Shown: positions 1 through 7,257 of the stretch, in pieces
How positions within the stretch are numbered: the stretch's first letter is position 1
How the letters are laid out: the number at the start of each line of letters is the position of its first letter
The notes under the pieces: generated by a model
Told to the model about the DNA's origin: nothing
The model's input: only the letters and a program-made list of their open reading frames with translations
Databases searched by the model: none
Translations under genes and position numbers: made by a program
Assembly (NCBI GenBank): GCA_937892865.1
Contig: CALBJG010000120.1
Location: forward strand, 1-40,147
Reading direction: 5' to 3'
Source of the DNA: an uncultured Clostridia bacterium
GTDB taxonomy: Bacteria > Bacillota > Clostridia > Oscillospirales > Oscillospiraceae
DNA length: 40,147 nt

Positions 1-2
1 AA

Positions 3-380
3 AAATTCATTCAGCAAAGCCCCCACGCCCCGGGTATGGATCTGCTGACAGCCGGTGATATTCCCCCTAACCCTTCGGAACTACTCAGTTCAGTGCGTAT
101 GCAGGAAATAATTACGCAAATGAGTAAAGATTATGATTACATTCTCATTGACTTGCCGCCGGTTACGGTCGTCTCCGATACCATTGCCGCATCCAAAGTG
201 CTGGACGGTGTGGTTTTGGTAGTCCGGGGCACTGTTGCCCAGAAAAAATTGGTAGCGGAGATGTTACGGCAGTTGCGGTTGGTGGATATCCGTATTTTAG
301 GCTTTGTCTACCGAGACCTGTTACCTGCCGATAGTCGTTATTACAAAGATTATCGAGGCAAACGCTATTACAGCCGATAG
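3..380 (+). CDS. CpsD/CapB-type tyrosine-protein kinase, C-terminal part
   Basis: Only the last 125 codons are inside the window; the frame is open to the left edge, so the Met at 36 is internal rather than the start. The visible part has the features of the bacterial tyrosine kinase (BY-kinase) fold: an AGDIPPNPSELL segment, a Walker B-like strand YILIDLPP, and a tyrosine-rich tail (SRYYKDYRGKRYYSR) of the kind that is autophosphorylated. Known family role: cytoplasmic partner of a Wzz/CpsC membrane protein in capsule or exopolysaccharide synthesis. A full-length paralogue lies at 25893-26609 and shares the same AGDIPPNPSELL block. No downstream capsule gene follows, so this is probably the last gene of an operon extending off the left side. 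Confidence 0.9.
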   Translation, partial: KFIQQSPHAPGMDLLTAGDIPPNPSELLSSVRMQEIITQMSKDYDYILIDLPPVTVVSDTIAASKVLDGVVLVVRGTVAQKKLVAEMLRQLRLVDIRILGFVYRDLLPADSRYYKDYRGKRYYSR

Positions 381-462
381 ATTGAAAAAGCAAAACAAAA
401 TCATTCAGAGCCTTCTAATCAGCAGATAAGGAGTTCCTCCCGCATGTCTGCTGTTGAAAGGA

Positions 463-493
463 CTGCCGCCGGAAACGGCACTTCCGGCGGCAG
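463..493 (+). other. GC-rich hairpin downstream of the CpsD fragment
   Basis: CTGCCGCCGGA (463-473) pairs perfectly with TCCGGCGGCAG (483-493) across a 9-nt loop. No T-run follows, so it may be a processing or stability hairpin, or an imperfect terminator acting with the next hairpin. Confidence 0.5.
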
Positions 494-507
494 GTATATA
501 AAGAATT

Positions 508-545
508 CGCCCCATAAGACAATTTTGTCTTATGGGGCGTTATTG
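508..545 (+). terminator. Hairpin, probable terminator of the left-edge operon
   Basis: CGCCCCATAAGACAA (508-522) is followed after two bases by its exact reverse complement (525-539), giving a 15-bp stem. Only a short T-containing stretch (TTATTG) follows, so termination is likely but not textbook. Confidence 0.6.
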
Positions 546-570
546 CATTGTTCCATTTTCGTGCGACTAC

Positions 571-599
571 TTGCAATTTATTCAGGTAGGGTATAAAAT
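571..599 (+). promoter_or_regulatory. Candidate sigma-A promoter of the fumarase operon
   Basis: TTGCAA (571-576), 17-nt spacer, TAAAAT (594-599), about 35 nt upstream of the fumarase alpha start. Confidence 0.5.
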
Positions 600-632
600 A
601 ATACAAGTATTTATGTGCAGGGAGGAAAGCAG

Positions 633-1472
633 ATGCGCCAGATCAACAGTGAACAGATCACGGAAACGGTAAAGCGGTTGTGCGTGGATGCCAACTGCCA
701 TTTGAGTCCGGATATTCGCAAGCGACTCTCTGATTGTTATAACGATGAGATATGGCCGCAGGCAAAGGAAATCCTCAAACGGATCATGGAAAACGATGCT
801 CTGGCAGATCAAAATGAATTGCCGATCTGCCAGGATACCGGCGCAGCCTGCGTGTTTTTAAAAATCGGTCAGGATGTGCATATTGTCGGTGATTTAACCG
901 ATGCGGTCAATGAAGGTGTCCGCCAGGGTTATAATGAGGGTTTTTTGCGCAAGAGTATCGTTGCAGATCCTTTGGATAGAGTGAACACCGGCGATAATAC
1001 ACCCGCTATGCTCTATACGGAGATCGTCCCCGGTGACCGCATTGAGATCACCGTTGCGCCAAAAGGATTCGGCAGCGAAAATATGAGCGCGATCAAAATG
1101 CTCCGACCATCGGACGGTGTGGAGGGTGTTATAAACTTTGTGGTGGAAACGGTGGAAAAAGCAGGTCCTAATCCTTGCCCACCCATCGTTGTTGGTGTCG
1201 GTATTGGCGGTACATTCGATAAAGCCGCTTATCTTGCAAAAAAGGCGTTATTACGAAGCGTGGATATTCCCAATGAAAAGCCATTCTACGCTGCTTTGGA
1301 GCAGGAACTGTTGGAGAAAATCAACGCTCTCGGCATTGGTCCGCAAGGATTTGGCGGCAAGACCACTGCGCTGGCGGTGAATATTGAAACATTCCCCACC
1401 CATATTGCAGGTCTGCCGGTGGCAGTAAATATCAATTGCCACGTGACCCGGCATAAAACGGAGGTGCTGTGA
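633..1472 (+). CDS. Class I fumarate hydratase, alpha subunit
   Basis: 279-residue N-terminal (alpha) half of the oxygen-sensitive [4Fe-4S] fumarase/tartrate dehydratase family, which interconverts fumarate and L-malate. Three cysteines fit the cluster ligands: C66 in the ICQDTGA motif, C182 in PNPCPP and C269 in INCHVTRH. ATG 633 is chosen over the in-frame GTG at 615 because GGAGGA (621-626) sits 6 nt before it. The beta subunit begins 1 nt after the stop, as is usual in two-subunit versions. L-tartrate dehydratase is the main alternative, since the two share this fold. Sited first in an operon with the beta subunit, an M20 hydrolase and a Crp/Fnr regulator. Confidence 0.92.
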   Translation: MRQINSEQITETVKRLCVDANCHLSPDIRKRLSDCYNDEIWPQAKEILKRIMENDALADQNELPICQDTGAACVFLKIGQDVHIVGDLTDAVNEGVRQGYNEGFLRKSIVADPLDRVNTGDNTPAMLYTEIVPGDRIEITVAPKGFGSENMSAIKMLRPSDGVEGVINFVVETVEKAGPNPCPPIVVGVGIGGTFDKAAYLAKKALLRSVDIPNEKPFYAALEQELLEKINALGIGPQGFGGKTTALAVNIETFPTHIAGLPVAVNINCHVTRHKTEVL

Positions 1473-1473
1473 T

Positions 1474-2046
1474 ATGGTAAAAAGAATCACAGCGCCTTTG
1501 AGCCGTGAGCAGGCAAGGTCACTTCGCGCCGGCGACAGCGTTTTGCTCTCCGGCGTGATCTATACTGCCCGGGATGCCGCCCACAAGCGGCTGTGCGAAT
1601 TGGTGGAGCAGGGAAAAGAACTGCCTCTCCAACTGAAAGATGCGGTCATTTATTTTGTAGGGCCTACCCCTGCCAAACCCGGTCAAACCATCGGCTCTGC
1701 CGGCCCTACCACATCTTACAGAATGGATGCTTACAGCCCCACGCTCATCAACCTGGGCTTGACCGGAATGATCGGTAAAGGTAAACGGGATGAAACGGTG
1801 ATCGAAGCAATGAAGCAACACGGCGCTGTTTACTTTGGCGCGATCGGCGGCTGTGGCGCGCTTCTGGCAAAATGTATTAAAAGTTCCCGGATTATCGCCT
1901 ACGAAGATTTAGGCGCAGAGGCGATCCGCCGTCTGGAGGTAGAGGAGATGCCGCTGACGGTCGTCATTGACAGTCAGGGGAATAATCTCTATGAAAACGG
2001 CCCCAAAGCCTATTTGTTGTCGTTGGAGGAAAAGAATAATGGTTGA
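1474..2046 (+). CDS. Class I fumarate hydratase, beta subunit
   Basis: 190-residue C-terminal (beta) half of the class I fumarase/tartrate dehydratase. Typical motifs are GPTTSYRMD near residue 75, the GMIGKGKRD loop and YFGAIGGCGALLAKCI. Together with the upstream alpha subunit it should form the heteromeric Fe-S hydro-lyase used in the reductive or partial TCA pathway of anaerobes. It starts 1 nt after the alpha stop. Its own stop overlaps the start of the next gene by 8 nt, and that gene's GGAGGA ribosome site (2025-2030) lies inside this coding region, which suggests translational coupling. Substrate (fumarate or tartrate) is not decided by sequence alone. Confidence 0.92.
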   Translation: MVKRITAPLSREQARSLRAGDSVLLSGVIYTARDAAHKRLCELVEQGKELPLQLKDAVIYFVGPTPAKPGQTIGSAGPTTSYRMDAYSPTLINLGLTGMIGKGKRDETVIEAMKQHGAVYFGAIGGCGALLAKCIKSSRIIAYEDLGAEAIRRLEVEEMPLTVVIDSQGNNLYENGPKAYLLSLEEKNNG

Positions 2047-3217
2047 TTATGCAGAATATGCCCGACAGTTACGACATGAATTGCACCGATGTCCGGAGAT
2101 CGGCTTTGATCTGCCCCAGACCACTGCGATCGTCCGTCGGGAACTGGACGCAATGGGCGTTCCCTACACAGAGGAATATTGTAAAGGCAGCATCGTTGCC
2201 ACCATCAATCCCGGAAAACCGTTTACCATTGGTCTCCGGGGGGATATGGATGCGCTGCCCATAAAAGAGAACAGCAGCAACCCTTATCCTTCGAAAAATG
2301 ATGGACAGATGCACGCCTGCGGTCACGATGTCCATACTGCGCAAATGGTTGCAGTCGCCCGGCAACTGAACGATATGAAAGAGGAACTTCACTGTACGGT
2401 GAAAGTTCTGTTCACACCGGCGGAAGAGTATGTTACCCCCGGCTGCAAGGAAATGGCAGACAACGGTGTGATGGACGATATTGATATGATCATCGCCTGC
2501 CACGTGGATCCCACCGTACCCATTGGCCAGGTGCATGTACGGGAAGGTGGCGCCAACGCCAATTCTCTGGGAATGTTTGTAGAGTTTTTCGGAAAACCCT
2601 CCCACGCGGCTTTGCAGCATCAAGGCGTAGATGCCATCCGTATGGCAGTGGAAGCCTATATCGCTATGGAACTGATGATCGCCCGGGAAGTGGCAGGAAA
2701 ATCTCCCTGCATCCTGAATATCGGCGCATTTAACGGGGGCATTACCAATAATATTGTGTGCGACTATGTAAAACTATTTTTGACAAACCGCACCCATTCT
2801 GATGAACTGACAGAATTCGTAGAGCGAAGAATTCACGAGATCTGTGAAAATGTGGCAAAAACCGCCGGGGGCAAAGCAGTGGTCACCCGGGCGAAATTGC
2901 TTCCGTATGTAAATAACCATTCCCAAGTAAGCAAATTGGTGATTTCTGCTGCGCAAAAAGTTGTAGGTAAAGAAAAGGTGAAAGAGCAAAACCGTACAAT
3001 GGGCGGCGAGGATTTCTCTTTCCTTACGAGAATGAAACCCGGATGTATGTTCCGCTTGGGAATCAACAACCCGACCATTCCGGGCACCCAGGTTTCTTTG
3101 CACAATGACCATTTTGATGTGGATGAGCGCTGCTTCGATATTGGCATACCGGTTTTTGTAAACTTTGTGCTGGATAACCAGGACGGACTTCCGTTGGATC
3201 CGGTTGAGATCGTTTAA
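2039..3217 (+). CDS. M20-family amidohydrolase/peptidase
   Basis: 392-residue zinc-dependent amidohydrolase of the M20D group (amino-acid N-acyl hydrolases, carboxypeptidases, p-aminobenzoyl-glutamate hydrolases). Expected metal and catalytic residues are present: HACGHD (C94, H96), the PAEE pair (E129/E130), H155 in ACHVD, and H355 in LHNDHFD near the C terminus. GLRGDMDALP is the conserved core strand. The start is ATG 2039 with GGAGGA 8 nt upstream; the longer frame to 1967 would run inside the fumarase beta gene. Cytoplasmic, with no signal peptide. The exact acyl-amino-acid substrate cannot be told. Its place between fumarase and a Crp/Fnr regulator suggests use of an amino-acid derivative feeding the dicarboxylate pool, which is inference. 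Confidence 0.88.
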   Translation: MVDYAEYARQLRHELHRCPEIGFDLPQTTAIVRRELDAMGVPYTEEYCKGSIVATINPGKPFTIGLRGDMDALPIKENSSNPYPSKNDGQMHACGHDVHTAQMVAVARQLNDMKEELHCTVKVLFTPAEEYVTPGCKEMADNGVMDDIDMIIACHVDPTVPIGQVHVREGGANANSLGMFVEFFGKPSHAALQHQGVDAIRMAVEAYIAMELMIAREVAGKSPCILNIGAFNGGITNNIVCDYVKLFLTNRTHSDELTEFVERRIHEICENVAKTAGGKAVVTRAKLLPYVNNHSQVSKLVISAAQKVVGKEKVKEQNRTMGGEDFSFLTRMKPGCMFRLGINNPTIPGTQVSLHNDHFDVDERCFDIGIPVFVNFVLDNQDGLPLDPVEIV

Positions 3218-3266
3218 ATAATAAAGTATGGCGCCCAGCCGATGGGAACAAGAAATGGAGTTGCAT

Positions 3267-3923
3267 ATGCACAAACAGATTACAGAGATCCGGTCCCCAC
3301 TGTTTTCAGGGATCGCGCCCCAGGACAGAGAGTCTATGCTCCACTGCACCGGCTACTATATTGCAGATTATCAAAAAGGACAGACCATCGCCCTTGAGCA
3401 GGAACACATCAGCCATATCGGCATTGTGCTGGAAGGCACGGTGGATATGATAAAAGAGGATATTTGGGGCAATAAAACGATTCTTGCCCGTATCGGAAAA
3501 GACGATCTGTTCGGCGAGACTTTTGCCTGCGGCAGCGATAGCCTATCGGTTGTAAGTTTTGTGGTTTCCAAGGATGCGAAAGTTTTGTTTATGCCCTTTT
3601 GCAAGGCAATGCACACTTGCGCTAACGCCTGTGAATTCCACCGAAAACTGACGGATAATATGGTCCGGATCATTGCGGATAAAAACCGTGACCTTTTGCG
3701 GAAAATTGAGGTCATCTCCCAAAAGACTCTGCGGGAAAAGATCCTCGCCTATCTGTCTATTCAGGCGCAGCAGCAAAAATCCCGATATGTTGAGATTCCC
3801 TTGGGAAGAAGCGAACTGGCAGAATATCTGTGCGCAGATCGCACTGCTCTTGCCCGGGAACTGGGAAGAATGCGGGATGAGGGGCTGATCGACTACGATA
3901 AAAATATCTTCCGTATCTTATAA
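3267..3923 (+). CDS. Crp/Fnr-family transcriptional regulator
   Basis: 218-residue protein with an N-terminal cyclic-nucleotide-binding-type beta-barrel (about residues 12-125, including GKDDLFGE) and a C-terminal winged helix (about 145-215; GRSELAEYLCADRTALARE is the HTH). ATG 3267 is preferred because TGGAG lies 6 nt upstream; the ATG at 3228 has no ribosome site. There is no N-terminal Fnr-type cysteine cluster, so direct oxygen sensing by an Fe-S centre is not supported. It follows the M20 gene by 49 nt and is followed by a hairpin at 3932. Relatives in Clostridia often sit next to the zinc-ribbon and ferredoxin-like pair found immediately downstream, so it may respond to redox or nitrosative state. 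That link is recalled, not shown here. Confidence 0.88.
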   Translation: MHKQITEIRSPLFSGIAPQDRESMLHCTGYYIADYQKGQTIALEQEHISHIGIVLEGTVDMIKEDIWGNKTILARIGKDDLFGETFACGSDSLSVVSFVVSKDAKVLFMPFCKAMHTCANACEFHRKLTDNMVRIIADKNRDLLRKIEVISQKTLREKILAYLSIQAQQQKSRYVEIPLGRSELAEYLCADRTALARELGRMRDEGLIDYDKNIFRIL

Positions 3924-3931
3924 AGTTTTAT

Positions 3932-3959
3932 CCCCGATGTTGCCTGTGCAACATCGGGG
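3932..3959 (+). terminator. Hairpin after the Crp/Fnr gene
   Basis: CCCCGATGTTGC (3932-3943) and GCAACATCGGGG (3948-3959) form a perfect 12-bp stem with a CTGT loop. No T-run follows, so it may attenuate rather than fully stop transcription into the next genes. Confidence 0.55.
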
Positions 3960-3974
3960 TTCGTATGCATATTG

Positions 3975-3996
3975 TATAATAGAGTCAAAAGGAGGG
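3975..3996 (+). promoter_or_regulatory. Candidate -10 box and strong ribosome site for the zinc-ribbon gene
   Basis: A consensus TATAAT lies at 3975-3980 without a clear -35. AAGGAGGG at 3989-3996 is followed by ATG 4004. The short distance between the -10 and the start would give a very short leader. Confidence 0.4.
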
Positions 3997-4003
3997 ATGT
4001 ATT

Positions 4004-4264
4004 ATGATTATGCACGGATGTCAGGCAAAACCCAAAACCCCTACCATTATTGAAAAGACCTGCCCCAACTGCGGTCATACTATCGAACTGTTCTCTATCG
4101 ATACCCAAATGCCCTGCGAAAAATGCGGCTTTGTGGCATACAACGATACCTTAAGTTGTGTCCAGTGGTGCCAGTACGCCAAACAATGCGTGGGCGAAGA
4201 GATGTATGAGCAGATGATGCGCATAATGGAATCCCAGAAAGAGAGAAGGCGTGAGACCGCATGA
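4004..4264 (+). CDS. Small zinc-ribbon protein of unknown function
   Basis: 86 residues. Two CxxC pairs, CPNCG (about residues 22-26) and CEKCG (about 38-42), form a rubredoxin-like or zinc-ribbon knuckle. A second cysteine-containing stretch follows (CVQWCQYAKQCVGEEMY) and the C terminus is charged and helical. The ribosome site AAGGAGGG is 7 nt before ATG 4004. The stop overlaps the next start (ATGA at 4261), so it is translationally coupled to the ferredoxin-like protein. I do not recognise a named function. Similar small proteins accompany the same ferredoxin-like protein and a Crp/Fnr regulator in anaerobes, so a redox accessory role is likely (inference). Confidence 0.8.
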   Translation: MIMHGCQAKPKTPTIIEKTCPNCGHTIELFSIDTQMPCEKCGFVAYNDTLSCVQWCQYAKQCVGEEMYEQMMRIMESQKERRRETA

Positions 4265-4887
4265 TACGCAGAATTATTGAGATCGACCGGGAGAAATGCA
4301 ACGGATGCGGTCTGTGCGCCAAGGCTTGCCACGAAGGCGCTATCGGAATGGTGGACGGCAAGGCAAAACTTTTGCGAGATGACTACTGCGACGGCTTGGG
4401 CGATTGCCTGCCTGCTTGTCCCACCGGCGCGATCACCTTTGTGGAGCGGGAGGCGGCAGCCTATGATGAGGCGGCTGTACTGGCGGCGAAAAAGCAAGCC
4501 ACCAAAGCAGATGTCTATGTTCCCGGTCAGTTGCAGAATTTTCCGGTACAGATCAAACTGGCGCCGGTGAATGCCCCCTATTTTAACGGAGCGCATTTGC
4601 TGATCGCAGCGGATTGTACTGCCTTTTCTTACGGCAATTTCCATAATGATTTTATCAGTGGAAAAATAACGCTGATCGGCTGTCCCAAACTGGATGCCGT
4701 CAATTACGCAGAGAAACTGACGCAGATTTTCCAAAACAACGACATTGCCAGCATCACCGTTACCCGGATGACCGTGCCTTGTTGCGGCGGCTTGCCCTTT
4801 GCAGTGAAGACCGCGCTGGAAAACAGCGGCAAGGATATTCCCTTGCAGATCGTGACCATTTCCCCCAACGGCGGAATTGTATCATAA
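4261..4887 (+). CDS. 4Fe-4S dicluster ferredoxin-like protein
   Basis: 208 residues. The N terminus carries a full CNGCGLCAKACH ferredoxin motif (about residues 13-24) followed by a second motif CDGLGDCLPACP, in which the usual second cysteine is replaced by Leu. One [4Fe-4S] cluster is therefore clear, and the other has only three cysteines in its own motif. The C-terminal half (from about residue 100) is a separate domain with CTAFSYGNFH, IGCPKLD and VPCCGG motifs, and these extra cysteines could complete a centre. It overlaps the zinc-ribbon gene by 4 nt. It is probably a cytoplasmic electron carrier or redox sensor. The family is annotated only as 4Fe-4S binding protein, and its partner enzyme is not in the window. 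Confidence 0.85.
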   Translation: MIRRIIEIDREKCNGCGLCAKACHEGAIGMVDGKAKLLRDDYCDGLGDCLPACPTGAITFVEREAAAYDEAAVLAAKKQATKADVYVPGQLQNFPVQIKLAPVNAPYFNGAHLLIAADCTAFSYGNFHNDFISGKITLIGCPKLDAVNYAEKLTQIFQNNDIASITVTRMTVPCCGGLPFAVKTALENSGKDIPLQIVTISPNGGIVS

Positions 4888-4901
4888 ATAATAACCTGAA
4901 A

Positions 4902-4937
4902 CCGCAGCAGACCTAAAAGGGTTGCTGCGGCCTTTTT
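4902..4937 (+). terminator. Rho-independent terminator
   Basis: CCGCAGCA (4902-4909) pairs with TGCTGCGG (4923-4930), followed by CCTTTTTG. Confidence 0.85.
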
Positions 4938-4946
4938 GTATAAAAC

Positions 4947-4972
4947 TTTTCTGTCAAATCATTGACAGAAAA
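4947..4972 (+). promoter_or_regulatory. Perfect palindromic operator over the -35 of the rhamnosidase operon
   Basis: TTTTCTGTCAA (4947-4957), ATCA, TTGACAGAAAA (4962-4972): 11-bp perfect arms. The right arm contains the -35 hexamer, so a dimeric repressor bound here would block RNA polymerase. No regulator gene is adjacent. Confidence 0.7.
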
Positions 4973-4990
4973 ACAAACCAGGTATATAGT
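4962..4990 (+). promoter_or_regulatory. Sigma-A promoter of the rhamnosidase operon
   Basis: Consensus TTGACA (4962-4967), 17-nt spacer, TATAGT (4985-4990), 29 nt upstream of the start codon. Confidence 0.85.
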
Positions 4991-5019
4991 TAAAGCAACC
5001 AAAATTAGGAGCGATGGGT

Positions 5020-7248
5020 ATGCATTTAAAGGATCTGTTTATAAAGGCAACGGAGCAGTTTAATACCTTTGAAACGGCTGTTCCTGCTTATTATTTTCGC
5101 AGAAGTTGCAGCATACAGACAGTATGCCACGCAAAGATCACCATTGCTGTGTGCGGCTTCTATGAACTGTATCTCAACGGTGAGCGGATCACCAAAGGCC
5201 TTTTGTCGCCCTATATCAGTAATACAAACGACTACATTTATTGTGATGAATATGATGTGGAATTGCTTTCTGGGGAAAATGTATTTGGCGTTCTCCTTGG
5301 TAACGGATTCCAGAATAATCCCGGCGGTTATATCTGGGATTTTGACAAGGCCGATTTCCGAAGCGCGCCTATGTTTGCCATGTCAGTGACGCAGGATGGG
5401 AAAAAGTTGCTTTCCACCGGCGATCAATTTAAGATCGCGCCTTCTCCTATCCGCAGTGATGATTACCGTTTCGGCGAGTATTATGATGCCAATTATGAAC
5501 TGGACGGTTGGAACAAACCGGGCTTTGACGATTCTTTGTGGAAAAATGCATTGTCTGCAACACCGCCCAAAGGGGAGATACGCGTTGCAGATATCGCGCC
5601 CATCACAAAAGAGCAGGAATTGAAACCGGTAGAGATCATAAAGTGCCGGGACGGCTACATTTACGATTTCGGTCAGTCCAATGCCGGTATATGCCGTTTG
5701 TCTATACAGGGGGAAAAGGGACAGAAAATCGAATTGCAACACGCGGATTCCTTAAAAGACGGCGATCTGGACATTGCGGAGATTTGGTATCCCGGTTCCA
5801 ATATGGAACGGGATCAGAAGATCGTCCACAAAGATACTTATGTCTGCAAGGGCATAGGAAGGGAAGTGTATCAGCCCAGTTTTACATACCACGGATTCCG
5901 CTATGTTAAGGTTTCAGGTATTACCGAAAAGCAGGCCACCAAGGAACTGCTGACTTATTTGGTGTACCATACCCGATTGGATACCATCGGCGGTTTTTCT
6001 TGCTCTGATCCCGTGGTCAACAAGTTGCAGGAGATCACCTGCCGAAGCCTTACTTCCAACTTCCACCATTTCACCACCGATTGCCCCCAGCGGGAGAAAA
6101 ACGGCTGGACGGCAGACGCCAGCCTTACCTGCGAGGCAATGCTCCTAAATTTCACCCCGGAGCGGAACTACCGGGAGTGGATGCGCAATGTGTGCAAGGC
6201 GCAACGGACCGATGGCGCTTTGCCGGGTATCGTGCCAACCGGTGGCTGGGGCTTTGATTGGGGCAACGGCCCTGCCTGGGATTCCGTCCTGGTGTGGCTG
6301 CCCTACTATGTTTATATTTATCGAGGACAAACCGAGATGATCCGGGAAACCGCAGATGCCTCTTTAAAATATCTGCGTTACCTGCGTACCCGGTGTGATG
6401 AAAAGGGATTGCTCAGCATTGGTCTTGGAGACTGGTGCCACGTGGTTATTGGCAAGCCGAAAGCACCGCTGATCGTTACCGATACCATCATTTCTATGGA
6501 TTTTGCCAACAAACTGGCATTTATGCTGGATGCCATCGACAGAAAAGAAGATGCGGACTTCGCCCGGTCTGAGGCGGAAAAATACAAAGAAGCGTTCCGC
6601 AAAGAACTGGTAGATAATGCTATGTGGGTGCAGGGCAATTGCCAAACCTGTCAGGCTATGGCGCTGCATTACGGTATCTTTGACGAGACAGAAAAGAATG
6701 TGGCTTTTGCCAATCTTATGCGGACTATCCGGGATGCAGATGGCCATATGGATCTGGGAATGTTAGGCGGCAGAGTGATCTTCCACGTGCTTACCCAATT
6801 CGGCTGTAGCGATTTGGCCTATAAAATGATCACCCGGCCGGACTTCCCGTCTTATGGCAACCTGCTTCAGAGGGGGGCGACGACCCTCTGGGAGAAATTC
6901 CTGGAGAAAGCCGCTACTTCCAAAAACCACCATGCCTGGGGCGACATCAGCGGTTGGTTTATCCGGTGTGTTGCCGGTATCCAACTGAATCCCAGCCTTA
7001 AAAATGTCAATGAGGTGGCGATCAGACCTTACTTTGTAAACACCCTTGACAACGCATCGGCTTATCACATTGCCCCGGCAGGTAAGATCATATCCTCCTG
7101 GCGCAGGGAACAAAATGATGTCCTTTTGGAACTGGAGATCCCGAAAGATATGGTAGCCACGGCTGCTTTGCCAAAAGGTTACCGGTTTGAAAACGGCAAT
7201 GCATCTATGGCGGTCACCACCGGCACTTACAGAATCGTCAAGGAATGA
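5020..7248 (+). CDS. GH78-type alpha-L-rhamnosidase, cytoplasmic
   Basis: 742-residue glycoside hydrolase with the order expected for GH78: N-terminal beta-sandwich domains (CGFYELYLNGERI, GVLLGNGFQNN), a central beta domain (YDFGQSNAGICRL, SFTYHGFRYVKVSG), then the (alpha/alpha)6 catalytic domain starting near residue 325 with the signature DCPQREKNGWTADAS and the later ATTLWEKF motif containing the second acidic residue. A C-terminal beta domain follows. It should release terminal alpha-L-rhamnose from glycans or plant glycosides. No signal peptide is present, so it acts on imported oligosaccharides. ATG 5020 is preferred to ATG 5014 because AGGAG (5007-5011) is 8 nt from the former and only 2 nt from the latter. 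First gene of a two-gene operon. Confidence 0.88.
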   Translation: MHLKDLFIKATEQFNTFETAVPAYYFRRSCSIQTVCHAKITIAVCGFYELYLNGERITKGLLSPYISNTNDYIYCDEYDVELLSGENVFGVLLGNGFQNNPGGYIWDFDKADFRSAPMFAMSVTQDGKKLLSTGDQFKIAPSPIRSDDYRFGEYYDANYELDGWNKPGFDDSLWKNALSATPPKGEIRVADIAPITKEQELKPVEIIKCRDGYIYDFGQSNAGICRLSIQGEKGQKIELQHADSLKDGDLDIAEIWYPGSNMERDQKIVHKDTYVCKGIGREVYQPSFTYHGFRYVKVSGITEKQATKELLTYLVYHTRLDTIGGFSCSDPVVNKLQEITCRSLTSNFHHFTTDCPQREKNGWTADASLTCEAMLLNFTPERNYREWMRNVCKAQRTDGALPGIVPTGGWGFDWGNGPAWDSVLVWLPYYVYIYRGQTEMIRETADASLKYLRYLRTRCDEKGLLSIGLGDWCHVVIGKPKAPLIVTDTIISMDFANKLAFMLDAIDRKEDADFARSEAEKYKEAFRKELVDNAMWVQGNCQTCQAMALHYGIFDETEKNVAFANLMRTIRDADGHMDLGMLGGRVIFHVLTQFGCSDLAYKMITRPDFPSYGNLLQRGATTLWEKFLEKAATSKNHHAWGDISGWFIRCVAGIQLNPSLKNVNEVAIRPYFVNTLDNASAYHIAPAGKIISSWRREQNDVLLELEIPKDMVATAALPKGYRFENGNASMAVTTGTYRIVKE

Positions 7249-7257
7249 GGAGAAGTT

